Assembly: GCA_963737225.1 (NCBI GenBank)
Contig: CAVTSA010000017.1
Span: 62,001 to 126,000 of the forward strand
Length of the DNA: 64,000 nucleotides
Origin: CAVTSA01 sp963737225
GTDB taxonomy: Bacteria > Chloroflexota > Dormibacteria > Dormibacterales > Dormibacteraceae
Direction of reading: 5' to 3'
Shown: positions 8,907 through 18,044 of the stretch, one piece after another
How the letters are laid out: every line of letters begins with the position of its first letter
Position numbering within the stretch: the first letter of the stretch is position 1
Program-made: the position numbers and the translations under genes
The notes under the pieces: generated by a model
What the model was told of the DNA's origin: nothing
Databases searched by the model: none
What the model saw: only the letters and a program-made list of their open reading frames with translations

Positions 8907-10618
8907 ACGGCGAGCCGGGCGCCCGACCCTCGACGACCTCCCCCCCGGCGGTCCGCGAGAAGACGCGCCTCCCCTGGAGCGAAGCCGACACCATCGGTCA
9001 GATCCGGCTGCCCGGCGCGCTGCCGCTGGTCGTCGCCGGCGGCGTGCTGTCCGGCCTTCTCATGCTGTGGCTGACCCGCCGGTACGACTTCTACTTCGAC
9101 GAGTGGAGCTACGTCCTCTACGTCCGCAACTTCTCGGTCGGGGACTACTTCGTCCCCCACAACGAGCACTGGGCGACCATCCCCGCGCTCACGTACCGCC
9201 TGCTGCTGCTGCTCTTCAGCGCTCGCAGCTACGTGCCGTACATGGCCGTGCTCGCCGCCTGGAATCTGCTCACCGCCCTCTTTCTGTTCCTGCTCATCCG
9301 GCGCCGTTCGGGCGAGGTCCTCGGGCTCGCGGCGGCGGCACTGTTCCTCGTGCTCGGCCGCGGCTGGGAAAACCTGATCTGGGCCGATCAGATCGGCTTC
9401 GTCGGTTCTTCCGCGCTGGGCCTGCTCGCGATCCTGCTGCTCACCGGGCCATCGGTTCCGAGGTGGCGGGGCTGGGCGGGGTCGGCGGCGCTGATGGGCG
9501 CCCTCATGACGCAGGGACCGGCGCTCTTCTTCCTCGCCTGGCTGATCGTCGAGCTGGCGCTCGACAGAACCGAGAGGCGACGCCTGCTCTACCTGGTACT
9601 CCCGATCGCCGGCTACCTGGTGTGGTTCTTGATCATCGGGCACACCACGATCACCGGGCACCAGTCGCCGTTCGCCCTCTCGACCTGGGTCGCGCTGCTC
9701 CCCTACGTGGCGACCGGCATCGGCGCGTCGGCGGCGGGGGTGGTCGGCCTGGGGCTTTCGTGGGCGCCGGTCGGAGCGATCGTGTTCGGCGGGATCGTCG
9801 GCCTGGCCTGGGCACGCGGGCGGCCGGACTGGGGCCTGATCGCGGCGGCGGCCGGCCTGGTGGCCGAGTTCGTGATCATCGGGCTCGTCCGCTCCAGCTA
9901 CGGGGATGCCGACGCCGGCTCGCCAAGGTACGTCGACATCGCCGCCATCTTCATTCTCGTGCTGCTCGCCGACGCGGTGAGCCACCTGCGCTGGCGTTCA
10001 CCCGCCGCCGCCGGGGCCCTGGCGGTGGTCCTGATCGGGCTGCTGCTGAGCGGTGTCGCGCTGCACCAGGCGGCCGGCGACCACTACCTCGGCGAGGTGC
10101 TGCCCGGCGAGGTAAGCGAGCAGGTCGCGTGGGCCTACCGCGATTCTCCGGGGCTCGACCAGAGCCTGCCGGTGGACCCGGCTTGGCTGCCCGCGTTCTC
10201 GGTCCAGTCGTACGTCGCCGCACGGGAGGTCCAGGGCAGCGCGCTGCCGAACCTGACCCCGGACCAGCTCGGCCGCTATCCGGCGGCACTCGTGGATCGC
10301 TCGTTGGGATACCTGTTCCCGCCCCACCTCAGCGTTGCCACGGCGGCTCCCGGGGAGGTGTGCACGCCCGAGTCGGTGAGCGGGCTGACGGCCGCGGCGG
10401 GCTCCACGGTCACCTTCCGATCGGACCAGGCGGGCCCGGTCGTGGTCCAGGTCTGGCATTACGGGCCGATTCCGGCGTCCACGGTCGCACAGGCCACGCT
10501 CACCAGTCCGGGTCAGGCGCTTACCGTCCGTGCCGGGACGCCGGAGCCCGGCTTCACCTGGTCGCTGCGAGTGGTCGGCGCCCCCTATTCGGTGGTCTCG
10601 GTGTGCTCCTCCCCCTGA
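8903..10618 (+). CDS. Polytopic GT-C-like glycosyltransferase or mannosyltransferase
   Basis: Membrane protein of 571 residues with roughly ten hydrophobic segments (first helix near residues 38-56) and a C-terminal extracytoplasmic domain of about 190 residues. The loop after the first helix contains YDFYFDEWSYVLY, an acidic D-E pattern in the position where GT-C enzymes hold catalytic acid residues, followed by PHNEHW. The C-terminal region (after residue ~380) is soluble and beta-rich. Likely role is transfer of a polyprenyl-phosphate-linked sugar to a surface glycan or protein outside the membrane. The GTG start overlaps the stop of a short upstream peptide by four bases. No named family was recognised with certainty. 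Confidence 0.7.
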   Translation: MNGEPGARPSTTSPPAVREKTRLPWSEADTIGQIRLPGALPLVVAGGVLSGLLMLWLTRRYDFYFDEWSYVLYVRNFSVGDYFVPHNEHWATIPALTYRLLLLLFSARSYVPYMAVLAAWNLLTALFLFLLIRRRSGEVLGLAAAALFLVLGRGWENLIWADQIGFVGSSALGLLAILLLTGPSVPRWRGWAGSAALMGALMTQGPALFFLAWLIVELALDRTERRRLLYLVLPIAGYLVWFLIIGHTTITGHQSPFALSTWVALLPYVATGIGASAAGVVGLGLSWAPVGAIVFGGIVGLAWARGRPDWGLIAAAAGLVAEFVIIGLVRSSYGDADAGSPRYVDIAAIFILVLLADAVSHLRWRSPAAAGALAVVLIGLLLSGVALHQAAGDHYLGEVLPGEVSEQVAWAYRDSPGLDQSLPVDPAWLPAFSVQSYVAAREVQGSALPNLTPDQLGRYPAALVDRSLGYLFPPHLSVATAAPGEVCTPESVSGLTAAAGSTVTFRSDQAGPVVVQVWHYGPIPASTVAQATLTSPGQALTVRAGTPEPGFTWSLRVVGAPYSVVSVCSSP

Positions 10619-10625
10619 GCCGGCG

Positions 10626-11188
10626 TCAGGCGCAGGCCCAGGTGCCCTGGATCTGGACCGGCTGATCCGCCGACGACGTCAGCTTGAGGTCCATCTGGCC
10701 GCTGGTGCCCCCGCCGGCGATGTCGACCGCGCCGCCGGTCACCGGAAAGGTCGTCAGCTGCTGATTCTCGATCGCGTTCAAAGCTCCGCTCGGTCGGTAG
10801 GACCCGGCGCCGTGGTAGTCGGTGACGAGGAGCGTCAGGCTCGCGGTGCCGCCCTCGACTGTCATCGACGAGAGCTCGAGGGCCCAGCCTCCGTTCCCGG
10901 TCCCGCACTCCTTGATCTCGGCGCCGGCCACGGTGCCGGTCACGGCTCCACTGAGCGTGAGCGACTGGTCGTGCTGCGGGATCAGTGTGGTGCGGCGGCA
11001 GCCGGCGTGGGCGCCGCCGACGCGGGCGGCGAGGCCGGGGCCGGCGACGGGACGCCGTCGGCCGGGGTGGGCGTCGACACCTGCGACGGGCGCGCCGAGG
11101 GGTGGCGGCCGGCGGTGGCCGGGCTCCCGCAGCCGAACAGGGCCACCAGCCCGGCGCCGACCACCGCCACCCGCCACGCTCGCGTCAA
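10626..11188 (-). CDS. Secreted lipoprotein of unknown function, with a frameshift
   Basis: TTG at 11186-11188 overlaps the stop of the upstream C39-like gene (TTGA), so translation is probably coupled. The first 20 residues, MTRAWRVAVVGAGLVALFGC, form a lipoprotein signal with an LFGC lipobox, followed by a Ser/Pro/Ala-rich linker. The frame then stops at 10982. One base away the reading continues as SLTLSGAVTGTVAGAEIK to 10626, a beta-rich domain of about 120 residues with two cysteines (KECGTG and the terminal WACA). Adding one base near 10982-11000 gives a single protein of about 187 residues. The C-terminal domain was not recognised. A real break would leave only the signal and linker. 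Confidence 0.65.
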
Positions 11189-12918
11189 TTGATCACGACG
11201 GCCATGTCGCCGTACACGGCGTAGTTCGCCTCGAACTGTCCGGTGGAGACCCAGTACTGCCCCCGGTCGGGGTCGTTCACCTCGACCTCGGTGGGGGTGA
11301 CGCCGACCACCACCATCGCATGCTCCTCCGGCCCCGCGTACGGGATGTCGCGGCCGTCGAACGCGATGTAGTCGTCGCGGGCCGGCGTGTCCCAGTCGTA
11401 GGGCACCCAGAAGATCACCGGGTCCCCGTTCAGCACCGCGTTGAAGACGTCACCCGGGGACAATCCCATGCCGGCCCAGGCGACGCCGCCGCCCAGGTCG
11501 GTCGCAGCCCTCGAGATCGCGCTCCAGTAGGAGCCGTAGCCGGTGTTCGCGATCTCCGACCCGTTCGGGTTTCCGACGAAGTCGGCGAACGGGTCCCCGC
11601 CGCCCGGTCCCGTCCAGTAGTGCACGAGGTCGACACCCTCGGCGTTGAGGACCTGCTGCTCGCTGATCGGGATCCCGAAGTAGGCCATCGACATCCGGAG
11701 CGCGGCCTCTTCGCAGGTCAGAGCCTCCTGCTGGTGGTAGAACGGAACGCCGAGCGAGATCGAGGTCGGCGGCGGGGCCGCCAGCTGCTGGGGACCCTCC
11801 CACGCGGAGGCGCCGTTCCCCCACTCGTGCCAGATCCCGCCGTTCTGCCCCCGCCAGAAGATGTCCTCGGCGCCGGGCTGGGTGACGTCAGGGTCGGGCT
11901 CCGAGCCGAGGGTCGAGGTCGGCAGCTCGCGCAGCGCCTGCGGGGTCCCGTTCGACAGCTGCTCCTCCCAGAGCCAGCCGTTCCCGCCTTCCCAGTAGAC
12001 GTCGGCGCGACCCGCCACCGCGGACACCGGGTCCGGCTGCGATCCCAGCGTGCCCGCCCCTCCGCTCCGGGTCACGGCCCAGCCGCCGCCGCCCAGCGTG
12101 TCGTACCAGAGACCGCCGTCGGTGCCCTGCCAGACCAGGTCGACCTGGCCGGTCCCGACCACGGCGGCATGCGGCATCGACCCGATCGATCCCGAGGGCA
12201 CCGAAGCCGCACTTCCCCACTGGTTGCTGTAGGAGATCACGTGCGCCGTCCCGTCGGTGCCCTTGTAGAAGACCTGGATGGTGCCGTTGGCATCGGTTAC
12301 CGGGTCCGGGTCGGAGGCGACGGACCCGGCCGGAACCAGCTCCTGGGGCCCCCACCAGGCGCCGTTCACGTACCACGCGTGCCAGAGCCCGCCGTCGGTC
12401 CCGCGCCAGAAGACGTCGATCACCCCGGTCTGGCTGGAGACCGCCCGCGGCGCCGCGCCCAGCGGCCCCATCCCGAGGCTCTGAGGCCCGTACCAGATCC
12501 CGCCGACATACCACACGTGCCACAGGTTCCCGTCGGACCCCTGCCAGAAGACGTCCAGCACCCCACCGCCCGAGGTGACCGGATCCGCTCCGCTGTTCAT
12601 CGAGCCGCCCATCTTCTGGGGGCCGCCCCAGCCGCCGCCCGGGACGTACCAGGAGTGCATGAGGCCGTTCCCGGGACCCATCCAGAACAGGTCCTCGACG
12701 CCGTCGGACTGCCCGACCGAGCCGGGAGCGGTGCTGTCGACGGTGGTGGAGCTGAGTCCAGCCTCGAGCTTCGGGTCGATCCGCCGGCCCGCCTGCGCGT
12801 CCCCGTCGGCGCCGCCCTGGGCCGGTGCCCCCGCCACCACCGCCGCGACGGTCAGCATCAGGAGCACGCCGAGGCGCAACCCGACCCCCAGCCTGCGCCC
12901 CCTTCGCAGCCTCGGCAC
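11185..12918 (-). CDS. Secreted C39-like peptidase with a seven-repeat PLL-type lectin propeller
   Basis: The 577-residue protein has a Sec-type signal (LGVLLMLTVAAVVAGAPAQG), then about 300 residues with seven repeats of the pattern DVFWRGTDGGLWHAW (residues ~70-380). Seven blades match Photorhabdus-type PLL lectin propellers, which bind fucosylated or O-methylated glycans. The C-terminal ~190 residues form a peptidase C39-like domain. SLGVPFYHQQEALTCEEAAL carries the Gln and catalytic Cys, EEHAMVVVGV the His, and VEVNDPDRGQYWVS the Asn/Asp, so the triad looks intact. The GTG start at 12918 follows a TAGACT box by six bases. The preceding gene is a GH25 lysozyme with the same propeller. A role cutting or remodelling cell-surface protein or a competitor's wall is inferred. 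Confidence 0.85.
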   Translation of the reverse strand: MPRLRRGRRLGVGLRLGVLLMLTVAAVVAGAPAQGGADGDAQAGRRIDPKLEAGLSSTTVDSTAPGSVGQSDGVEDLFWMGPGNGLMHSWYVPGGGWGGPQKMGGSMNSGADPVTSGGGVLDVFWQGSDGNLWHVWYVGGIWYGPQSLGMGPLGAAPRAVSSQTGVIDVFWRGTDGGLWHAWYVNGAWWGPQELVPAGSVASDPDPVTDANGTIQVFYKGTDGTAHVISYSNQWGSAASVPSGSIGSMPHAAVVGTGQVDLVWQGTDGGLWYDTLGGGGWAVTRSGGAGTLGSQPDPVSAVAGRADVYWEGGNGWLWEEQLSNGTPQALRELPTSTLGSEPDPDVTQPGAEDIFWRGQNGGIWHEWGNGASAWEGPQQLAAPPPTSISLGVPFYHQQEALTCEEAALRMSMAYFGIPISEQQVLNAEGVDLVHYWTGPGGGDPFADFVGNPNGSEIANTGYGSYWSAISRAATDLGGGVAWAGMGLSPGDVFNAVLNGDPVIFWVPYDWDTPARDDYIAFDGRDIPYAGPEEHAMVVVGVTPTEVEVNDPDRGQYWVSTGQFEANYAVYGDMAVVIN

Positions 12919-12930
12919 GGGCGGAGTCTA
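12919..12930 (-). promoter_or_regulatory. -10 box of a leaderless promoter
   Basis: On the minus strand TAGACT (12930-12925) is followed by six bases and the GTG start at 12918. It lies in a 67-base gap, so the C39-like gene can be transcribed separately from the GH25 gene upstream. Confidence 0.45.
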
Positions 12931-12985
12931 CACAGTGGGGGCGGGGGCGGGCCCCGCCTGGCGACGCTCGAGGCGGGAGGCGTGG

Positions 12986-14908
12986 CTAGCCAAAGGTGCC
13001 GCCCGGCCCGAGGCGCTGGGGTCCGGCCCAGCTCCCGTTGTAGCCCCACGCGTGCCAGAGTCCCCCGTCCTGGCCACGCCAGAACACATCCAGCAGCCCC
13101 GGCGTGGTCGCGGCCGGCACCGGCTGCGAGCCGGTCTGGCCAGACGGCAGCTCACCGGCGCCCGACCAGGAGCCGCCACCCGTCTGCGATGCGTACCACG
13201 CCCCCCCGTCGTCCCCTGCCCAGAACAGATCGTCGGCCCCTGGCCGCCCGGAGGCCGGCTCGGGGTAGCTCGCGAGCGGTCCGTCTCCTCCCGCGGCGGG
13301 CCCCTGGAACCCGCCGGCCGTCTGGGTCGCGTACCAGATGTTCTCGTCCGTCCCCACCCAGGCCACGGCGACGGCTCCCGCCTGGTAGTTCACCGCCTCG
13401 GGCTGTGACCCGAGCGTGCCCATGCCCAGGTCCTGGGGGCCGGACCAGCCGGAGCGGTACTGCACGTCCCAGAGGTCCGCGTTCGAGCCGCGCCAGAAGA
13501 CGTCCATGTAGCCGTTCTCGCCCAGCGACACCGGCGCCGGGTCCGAGGCCACCGACCCCGCCGGCGCCAGCTCCTGCGGTCCGTACCAGCTCCCGCCGAC
13601 CTCCCACGCATGCCAGAGGCCGTTGTCGGTGCCCCGCCAGAACACGTCGACCACCGAAGGCTGCGCCGAGACCGCGCGGGGCGCGCCGCCCAACGGCCCC
13701 ATTCCGAGGTCCGCCGGGGCGTTCCAACCGCCGCTGTACCAGGCCGCCCAGAGGTCCGAGTTGGTTCCCTCGAAGACGACCTGAAGTGCTCCTCCGCCGG
13801 TCGACACCGCCGACGGGTCGGAGGACAGGGAACCGCCCTGACTGACGGGCCCTGCCCAGCCGCCCCCCGGCACGTACCAGGCATGGTTCAGTGACCCGTC
13901 AGATCCGCGCCAGAAGACGTCGACCACGCCGTCGCTCTGACCCACCGGGGCCGGGGCCTCCTGTGCGTTGCCCTGGCCGTTGGTGGCGAACTCCTGCAGC
14001 GACGACAGTCCGCCGTTGAACTGGTCCTGGTCGGCCTGCGTCGAGATCCCGGGCACCGACCCGGTGCTGTTGTACTGCCAGACGACGTAGCTCGACCAGC
14101 CACCGGGGAGGGCGGGCGACGAGGTGCCGTAGGAAGCGATCGAGAGGGGATCGGCGGAGAACTGCGAGGTGCCTCCGGTGCATTCGTTCCACCAGGAGGC
14201 CGCGGTGTAGATCAGCGTGTAACGGGAGGTCCGGGCGAGGACCTCCGACACGAACGACTGGATCCAGGAGACCATCCCCCCCACGCTCAGCCCGTAGCAG
14301 GGCTCGTTCGAGTTGTAGGGGTCCCACTCGAGGTCCACCATCGGTGGCAGGGTCTGCCCGTCGTTGGAGTAGTTGATGTCATCGAGCAGGTAGTCGGCCT
14401 CCTGCGTGCCGCTCGCCGTGTCCGGGGTGGCAAAGGCGTAGGCGCCGGCCAGCATCCCGGCGGCGCGCGAGGCAGCGAAGTCGCCGGCGTAGTAGGGGTT
14501 CTGGTAATAGGTCCCCTCGGTTGCCTTGATGTACGCGAACGAGTACCCGGCGGCCGCCACCTGGGGCCAGCCGATGGGGCCGTTCGCGTGCTGATAGTCG
14601 GCCACGTCGATGCCCTCCGCGGCACCCTGCGCGGGATCGGTCATCGACTCCAGGGTGACCTTACTGCTGCCACGGGATCGGCTCGAGCCGCTGCCGGAAC
14701 CGACGCCGGCGAGCATGCGCAGCATCCGCGGTCCGTGGGGGAGCGCCGGGCTCGCCGGCAGCGTGTACATGGGGGGTGGCGCGGAGGTGCTGGAGGCGCC
14801 CATCAGCTGCGCGGAGGAGACCCGCCGTCCCCCGACCGTCCCGGTTGTGCAGACCAGGAGAGCGCCGCCGGCGACCAGGACGATTGCGAGACGAATTCTG
14901 CGACGCAC
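12986..14908 (-). CDS. Secreted GH25 lysozyme with a seven-repeat PLL-type lectin propeller
   Basis: Muramidase-type glycoside hydrolase, 640 residues, predicted exported (hydrophobic RLAIVLVAGGALLVC near the N-terminus, then a Ser/Pro-rich spacer). The GH25 domain covers about residues 97-300. GIDVADYQ holds the first conserved acid residue, then FAYIKATEGTYYQNPYY and PPMVDLEWDPYN with the catalytic DxE-type pair, and WQYNSTGSVPGI closes the barrel. The rest is seven repeats of the DVFWRGxDGxLWHAW type, the same propeller as in the adjacent C39-like protein, so the two genes share a duplicated targeting domain. The GTG start has AGGAGAG seven bases upstream. Substrate is peptidoglycan; the propeller probably anchors it to a specific glycan. 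Confidence 0.88.
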   Translation of the reverse strand: MRRRIRLAIVLVAGGALLVCTTGTVGGRRVSSAQLMGASSTSAPPPMYTLPASPALPHGPRMLRMLAGVGSGSGSSRSRGSSKVTLESMTDPAQGAAEGIDVADYQHANGPIGWPQVAAAGYSFAYIKATEGTYYQNPYYAGDFAASRAAGMLAGAYAFATPDTASGTQEADYLLDDINYSNDGQTLPPMVDLEWDPYNSNEPCYGLSVGGMVSWIQSFVSEVLARTSRYTLIYTAASWWNECTGGTSQFSADPLSIASYGTSSPALPGGWSSYVVWQYNSTGSVPGISTQADQDQFNGGLSSLQEFATNGQGNAQEAPAPVGQSDGVVDVFWRGSDGSLNHAWYVPGGGWAGPVSQGGSLSSDPSAVSTGGGALQVVFEGTNSDLWAAWYSGGWNAPADLGMGPLGGAPRAVSAQPSVVDVFWRGTDNGLWHAWEVGGSWYGPQELAPAGSVASDPAPVSLGENGYMDVFWRGSNADLWDVQYRSGWSGPQDLGMGTLGSQPEAVNYQAGAVAVAWVGTDENIWYATQTAGGFQGPAAGGDGPLASYPEPASGRPGADDLFWAGDDGGAWYASQTGGGSWSGAGELPSGQTGSQPVPAATTPGLLDVFWRGQDGGLWHAWGYNGSWAGPQRLGPGGTFG

Positions 14909-15114
14909 GTTGGAACTCTCCTGTGCCCTATGACAGCGATCCGCTGAAATAAGTCGGAAGGTGGTGCCACAACCCCCCAGCTGGGCCCTAAACGAGCCCC
15001 AGCCTACTGAACGGAAGCACCAAGTTCAACCCTTGAGTTCGAAGGGGTCGGTGTCCGGGCTGGCGAGCAGATCACGCCTTCACCAGACACCGCCCGCCCG
15101 ATCGGAGGCTCAGG

Positions 15115-15126
15115 TAGGATGCCGAG
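15115..15126 (+). promoter_or_regulatory. -10 box of a leaderless promoter
   Basis: TAGGAT at 15115-15120, then six bases, then the GTG start at 15127. No Shine-Dalgarno sequence lies between. Confidence 0.5.
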
Positions 15127-15882
15127 GTGACCGCAACGGAAGCCCGAATCACTCAGGACGCGGGCGGTCTGCGCCTCGATATCGGGTGTGGCTCGCTGAA
15201 GCGCGAGGGCTTCTTGGGAGTCGACATCCTGGACGTCGCTGACTACCAGTGCGACATCGCGAACCAGGATCTGCCGTTTCCCGACGATTCGGCGTCACAC
15301 ATCTTTTCGTCGCACTGCCTGGAGCACATCCACCCGACTCAACTCGGGCATGTCTTCCGAGAGTTCACGCGAGTCGCGAAGGACGGCGCACTGCTCGAGC
15401 TCTGGCATCCCTTCTCGATGCATCGGGACGCGTTCATCTTCGACCACAAGAGCTTTCTCAACGAAGAGCACTACTATCACATCGCGTACCGGTTTCCGGA
15501 CCACTGGGAGCCGATCCTTGGTGCCCGCTGGACGCTGGACGAGATCAGATACAGCGTCGAGCCGCGGATTCTCGTCGACCTCATCCAGCGTGGAGTCGAT
15601 CTCGACTTCGCGGTCAACTATCTCCACAGCGTGGTGCGCGAGATCGGTGCCTTCGTGCGGGTCCACAAGACCCCTCTCGTCGGCGAGCCCCCACGCTTCA
15701 AGAGGTCACTCTGCGACGGGCGGCGCGACCACGTGTTCAGGGTCCTGGGGCGGGGGCCGTACGCCGAGTCGGTCGGGGTGTCGACCGCGATCGCGCCGAT
15801 GGGGGTACGGGTGCTGATGGGCTTCTACGCGCGCGCGGCGGCGCGCCGTCTCGGGTTCGCGGCGACCAGGCGCACCCCTTGA
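15127..15882 (+). CDS. Class I SAM-dependent methyltransferase
   Basis: Methyltransferase of 251 residues, probably acting on a sugar in the polysaccharide pathway. Motif I is LRLDIGCGSLKREGFLGVDI, motif II DLPFPDDSASHIFSSHCLEH with the usual Asp and the HCLEH turn, and motif III REFTRVAKDGALLELWHPF. The C-terminal region carries an extra helical lid instead of a second domain. The gene is read leaderless from its own -10 box and converges with the Wzt/Wzm exporter genes, its stop lying 16 bases from theirs. Acceptor atom and sugar are not evident. One of six methyltransferases in the first 40 kb. Confidence 0.82.
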   Translation: MTATEARITQDAGGLRLDIGCGSLKREGFLGVDILDVADYQCDIANQDLPFPDDSASHIFSSHCLEHIHPTQLGHVFREFTRVAKDGALLELWHPFSMHRDAFIFDHKSFLNEEHYYHIAYRFPDHWEPILGARWTLDEIRYSVEPRILVDLIQRGVDLDFAVNYLHSVVREIGAFVRVHKTPLVGEPPRFKRSLCDGRRDHVFRVLGRGPYAESVGVSTAIAPMGVRVLMGFYARAAARRLGFAATRRTP

Positions 15883-15898
15883 CGCCTGGCCGATCGAA

Positions 15899-17116
15899 TC
15901 AGACGGCCCGCGAGTCCTCGTCCACCCGCATCACCGTCGGGCCCACGTTCCATGCGTGGTCGAGGCGCACGACGCCCTCTTCCTTGGTGGCCCCCTCGAC
16001 CCGGAAGCTGTAGGTGCGATCGTGGGCATGGATCGGGAGCAGCATCTGCGACTCGTGGAACACCGCGATCGAGAGTCGATAGGTGCCGCCCAGCATGGGA
16101 AGTGAGTCGTAGCGGAACGTGAACGTCCCGTCCTTGGTGAGCGGGCGCAGGTGCATGCCCTCGGCGAGCGTGTTCGTGCCGTACACGTAGGCGCCGTCGT
16201 TGCGCATGACGGCGACGCCGAAGACCGGATCCTCGACTCGCCGATGGACCCGGTACGGAACCTCCAGCGTCAGCTGCTCCCCACGCAACAGCGCGTGCAC
16301 CGGCTCGCCCGCGCGGTTCAGCAGCCGGACCTCGCCCAACTCGACGGCCGGCACCTGGTCCAGATGCGCCTGGGACGCCTCGCGCTCGCGCACCCGGTCG
16401 ACGTAGCCGTTGATCACCGTCGACGGGTTGCCCATCGCCTGCACCACCCCGCCCTCGATCCAGGCCGCCTGATTGCACATGTCCTGGACCGTACCCATGC
16501 CGTGCGAGACCAGCACGATGGTCCCGCCCAACGCCTGGAACCTGGTGATGTGGTCGAGGCACTTCTTCTGAAACGCCTCGTCGCCGACCGAGAGCACCTC
16601 GTCCACCAGCAGCACCTGGGGATCGACGTGGATCGCGACGGAGAAGGCCAGGCGCATCGTCATGCCGGTCGAATACGTGCGTAAGGGGTCGTTGATCGCC
16701 TGTCCGAGCTCGGAGAAGTCGATGATCGAGTCCATACGTTGCTTGATGTCCCGTTTGCGGAGTCCCAGGAGCGAGGCGTTGAGATAGATGTTCTCCATCC
16801 CCGTGTACTCGAGCTGGAACCCGGAGCCGAGCTCGAGCAGCCCGGCGACGCGACGGGTGGTCAGGATGCGGCCCTTGTCGGGGGTCAGGATCCGCGCCAT
16901 CAGCTTGAGCGTCGTGCTCTTGCCCGCACCGTTCGGCCCCAGCAGCCCGAGCGTGGTGCCCTCCTCGACCTCGAGGTTCATGCCCTTGACGGCCCAGTGG
17001 TCCTGCCACTCTCCCAGACGGCGGTGGACCAGGATCTCCTTCACCGATTGATACCGGCGCCGGTAGATCCGGTACCGCTTGTGCACGTCCTCCAGCCGGA
17101 TCACGGAACGGGCCAT
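15899..17116 (-). CDS. wzt: Polysaccharide ABC exporter, ATP-binding subunit with Wzt-type C-terminal domain
   Basis: ATPase of a Wzm-Wzt/TagGH-type exporter that moves undecaprenyl-linked polysaccharide across the membrane. Residues 1-240 are the nucleotide-binding domain: Walker A GPNGAGKST, an early GLLELGSGFQLEYTG Q-loop region, the signature TYSTGMTMRLAF, Walker B VLLVDEVLSVGD and the switch VLVSHGM. Residues ~255-405 form a beta-sandwich like the carbohydrate-binding domain of E. coli O9a Wzt, which recognises a terminal modification (often methyl) of the chain. That fits the many methyltransferase genes around it. The gene lies four bases downstream of the permease gene on the same strand. 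Confidence 0.9.
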   Translation of the reverse strand: MARSVIRLEDVHKRYRIYRRRYQSVKEILVHRRLGEWQDHWAVKGMNLEVEEGTTLGLLGPNGAGKSTTLKLMARILTPDKGRILTTRRVAGLLELGSGFQLEYTGMENIYLNASLLGLRKRDIKQRMDSIIDFSELGQAINDPLRTYSTGMTMRLAFSVAIHVDPQVLLVDEVLSVGDEAFQKKCLDHITRFQALGGTIVLVSHGMGTVQDMCNQAAWIEGGVVQAMGNPSTVINGYVDRVREREASQAHLDQVPAVELGEVRLLNRAGEPVHALLRGEQLTLEVPYRVHRRVEDPVFGVAVMRNDGAYVYGTNTLAEGMHLRPLTKDGTFTFRYDSLPMLGGTYRLSIAVFHESQMLLPIHAHDRTYSFRVEGATKEEGVVRLDHAWNVGPTVMRVDEDSRAV

Positions 17117-17119
17117 CGT

Positions 17120-17944
17120 CTACAGGTTCTCCGGGAGCCGCGGCCGCAGCCTGACGAAGACAACACAACCAAGGACCATGCAGAAGACCGAGAACAGGAG
17201 CATCGCGATGAACTCCTTCGGGTTCGGCCAGGTCCCGAAATAAAGTACCGCGTGGTACGAGTCCAGGTACCAGGCGAGAGGGTTCAGCCGGAGGATTTGG
17301 ATGTACTTCGAGGCTCCGTGCGGAAGTGATCCTTCGTGCAGGGGATACAGGATCGGGGTGGCATAGAAGAACACCTGGAGCCCGAGCGTCAGGAAGTGCT
17401 CGACGTCGCGCAGGAAGACGGTGATGCTGGCGGCGATCAATCCCAGGCCGACCGTGGTCACCAGGATCGAGAGCACGATCACCGGCAGGCAGATCAGTGA
17501 GATCCCGAGGTGAACGCCGCCGATCGGCAGCACCACGAGCAGCAGCGCGAGCGGGATCAGAAAGTTGATGAAGTTCGCGAAGATGCCGGAGAGGATCAAG
17601 ACCTCGATCGGAAAGTACACGCGGGTGATCAGGCCCGGATTGCGGATGAACGCCGTCGAGGACGCGAGCAGGCTGGTCGAGAAGAAGGTCCAGAACAGGA
17701 TCCCGCCGATCACGAACGCCCAGTAGTGCGGCAGCGTGAACACACGCAGGAAGACGCTGAAGACCAACGTGTAGATGACCATCTGGAGGAGCGGGTTCAA
17801 GAGCGACCAGGCAACGCCCAGGAAGGAGCCCTTGTATTTCAGGATCAGGTCCCGCTGCGTCAGGTTGAGGACGAGCTCCCGATAATCGACAAGGTCGGCG
17901 ATGCGTTCCCGGAACCCGGCACGCGTATCCACCAGATCGGCCAA
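17120..17944 (-). CDS. wzm: Polysaccharide ABC exporter permease
   Basis: Integral membrane subunit of the ABC-2 polysaccharide/teichoic acid exporter, 274 residues with six predicted helices. The N-terminal amphipathic segment LTQRDLILKYKGSFLGVAWS and the following LNPLLQMVIYTLVF are characteristic of the Wzm/TagG/KpsM family. The C-terminal region has PILYPLHEG and LNPLAWYLDSY, also conserved. Partner of the ATPase encoded immediately downstream. The start is a TTG at 17944, ten bases after a TAGACT box (17960-17955), so the transcript would be leaderless or nearly so. Confidence 0.9.
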   Translation of the reverse strand: MADLVDTRAGFRERIADLVDYRELVLNLTQRDLILKYKGSFLGVAWSLLNPLLQMVIYTLVFSVFLRVFTLPHYWAFVIGGILFWTFFSTSLLASSTAFIRNPGLITRVYFPIEVLILSGIFANFINFLIPLALLLVVLPIGGVHLGISLICLPVIVLSILVTTVGLGLIAASITVFLRDVEHFLTLGLQVFFYATPILYPLHEGSLPHGASKYIQILRLNPLAWYLDSYHAVLYFGTWPNPKEFIAMLLFSVFCMVLGCVVFVRLRPRLPENL

Positions 17945-17960
17945 AGCGGGCGCTAGTCTA
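17945..17960 (-). promoter_or_regulatory. -10 box close to the wzm start
   Basis: On the minus strand TAGACT (17960-17955) is followed by ten bases and the TTG start at 17944. No Shine-Dalgarno sequence intervenes. Confidence 0.4.
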
Positions 17961-18044
17961 CCGAATCGGTGTTCTCGGCCCCCGATCCGGTCTGCGGGAT
18001 GGCGGCGCGCGGACTCTCTTGTCGGAGCCGGCCGGGAGGCTCTC

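Noticed and set aside
10822..13845. A 1,007-codon open frame on the plus strand
   Set aside because: It is opposite the C39-like and GH25 genes, has the Arg/Pro/His-rich composition of GC-rich antisense frames and no domain; the minus-strand genes have clear signals and motifs.
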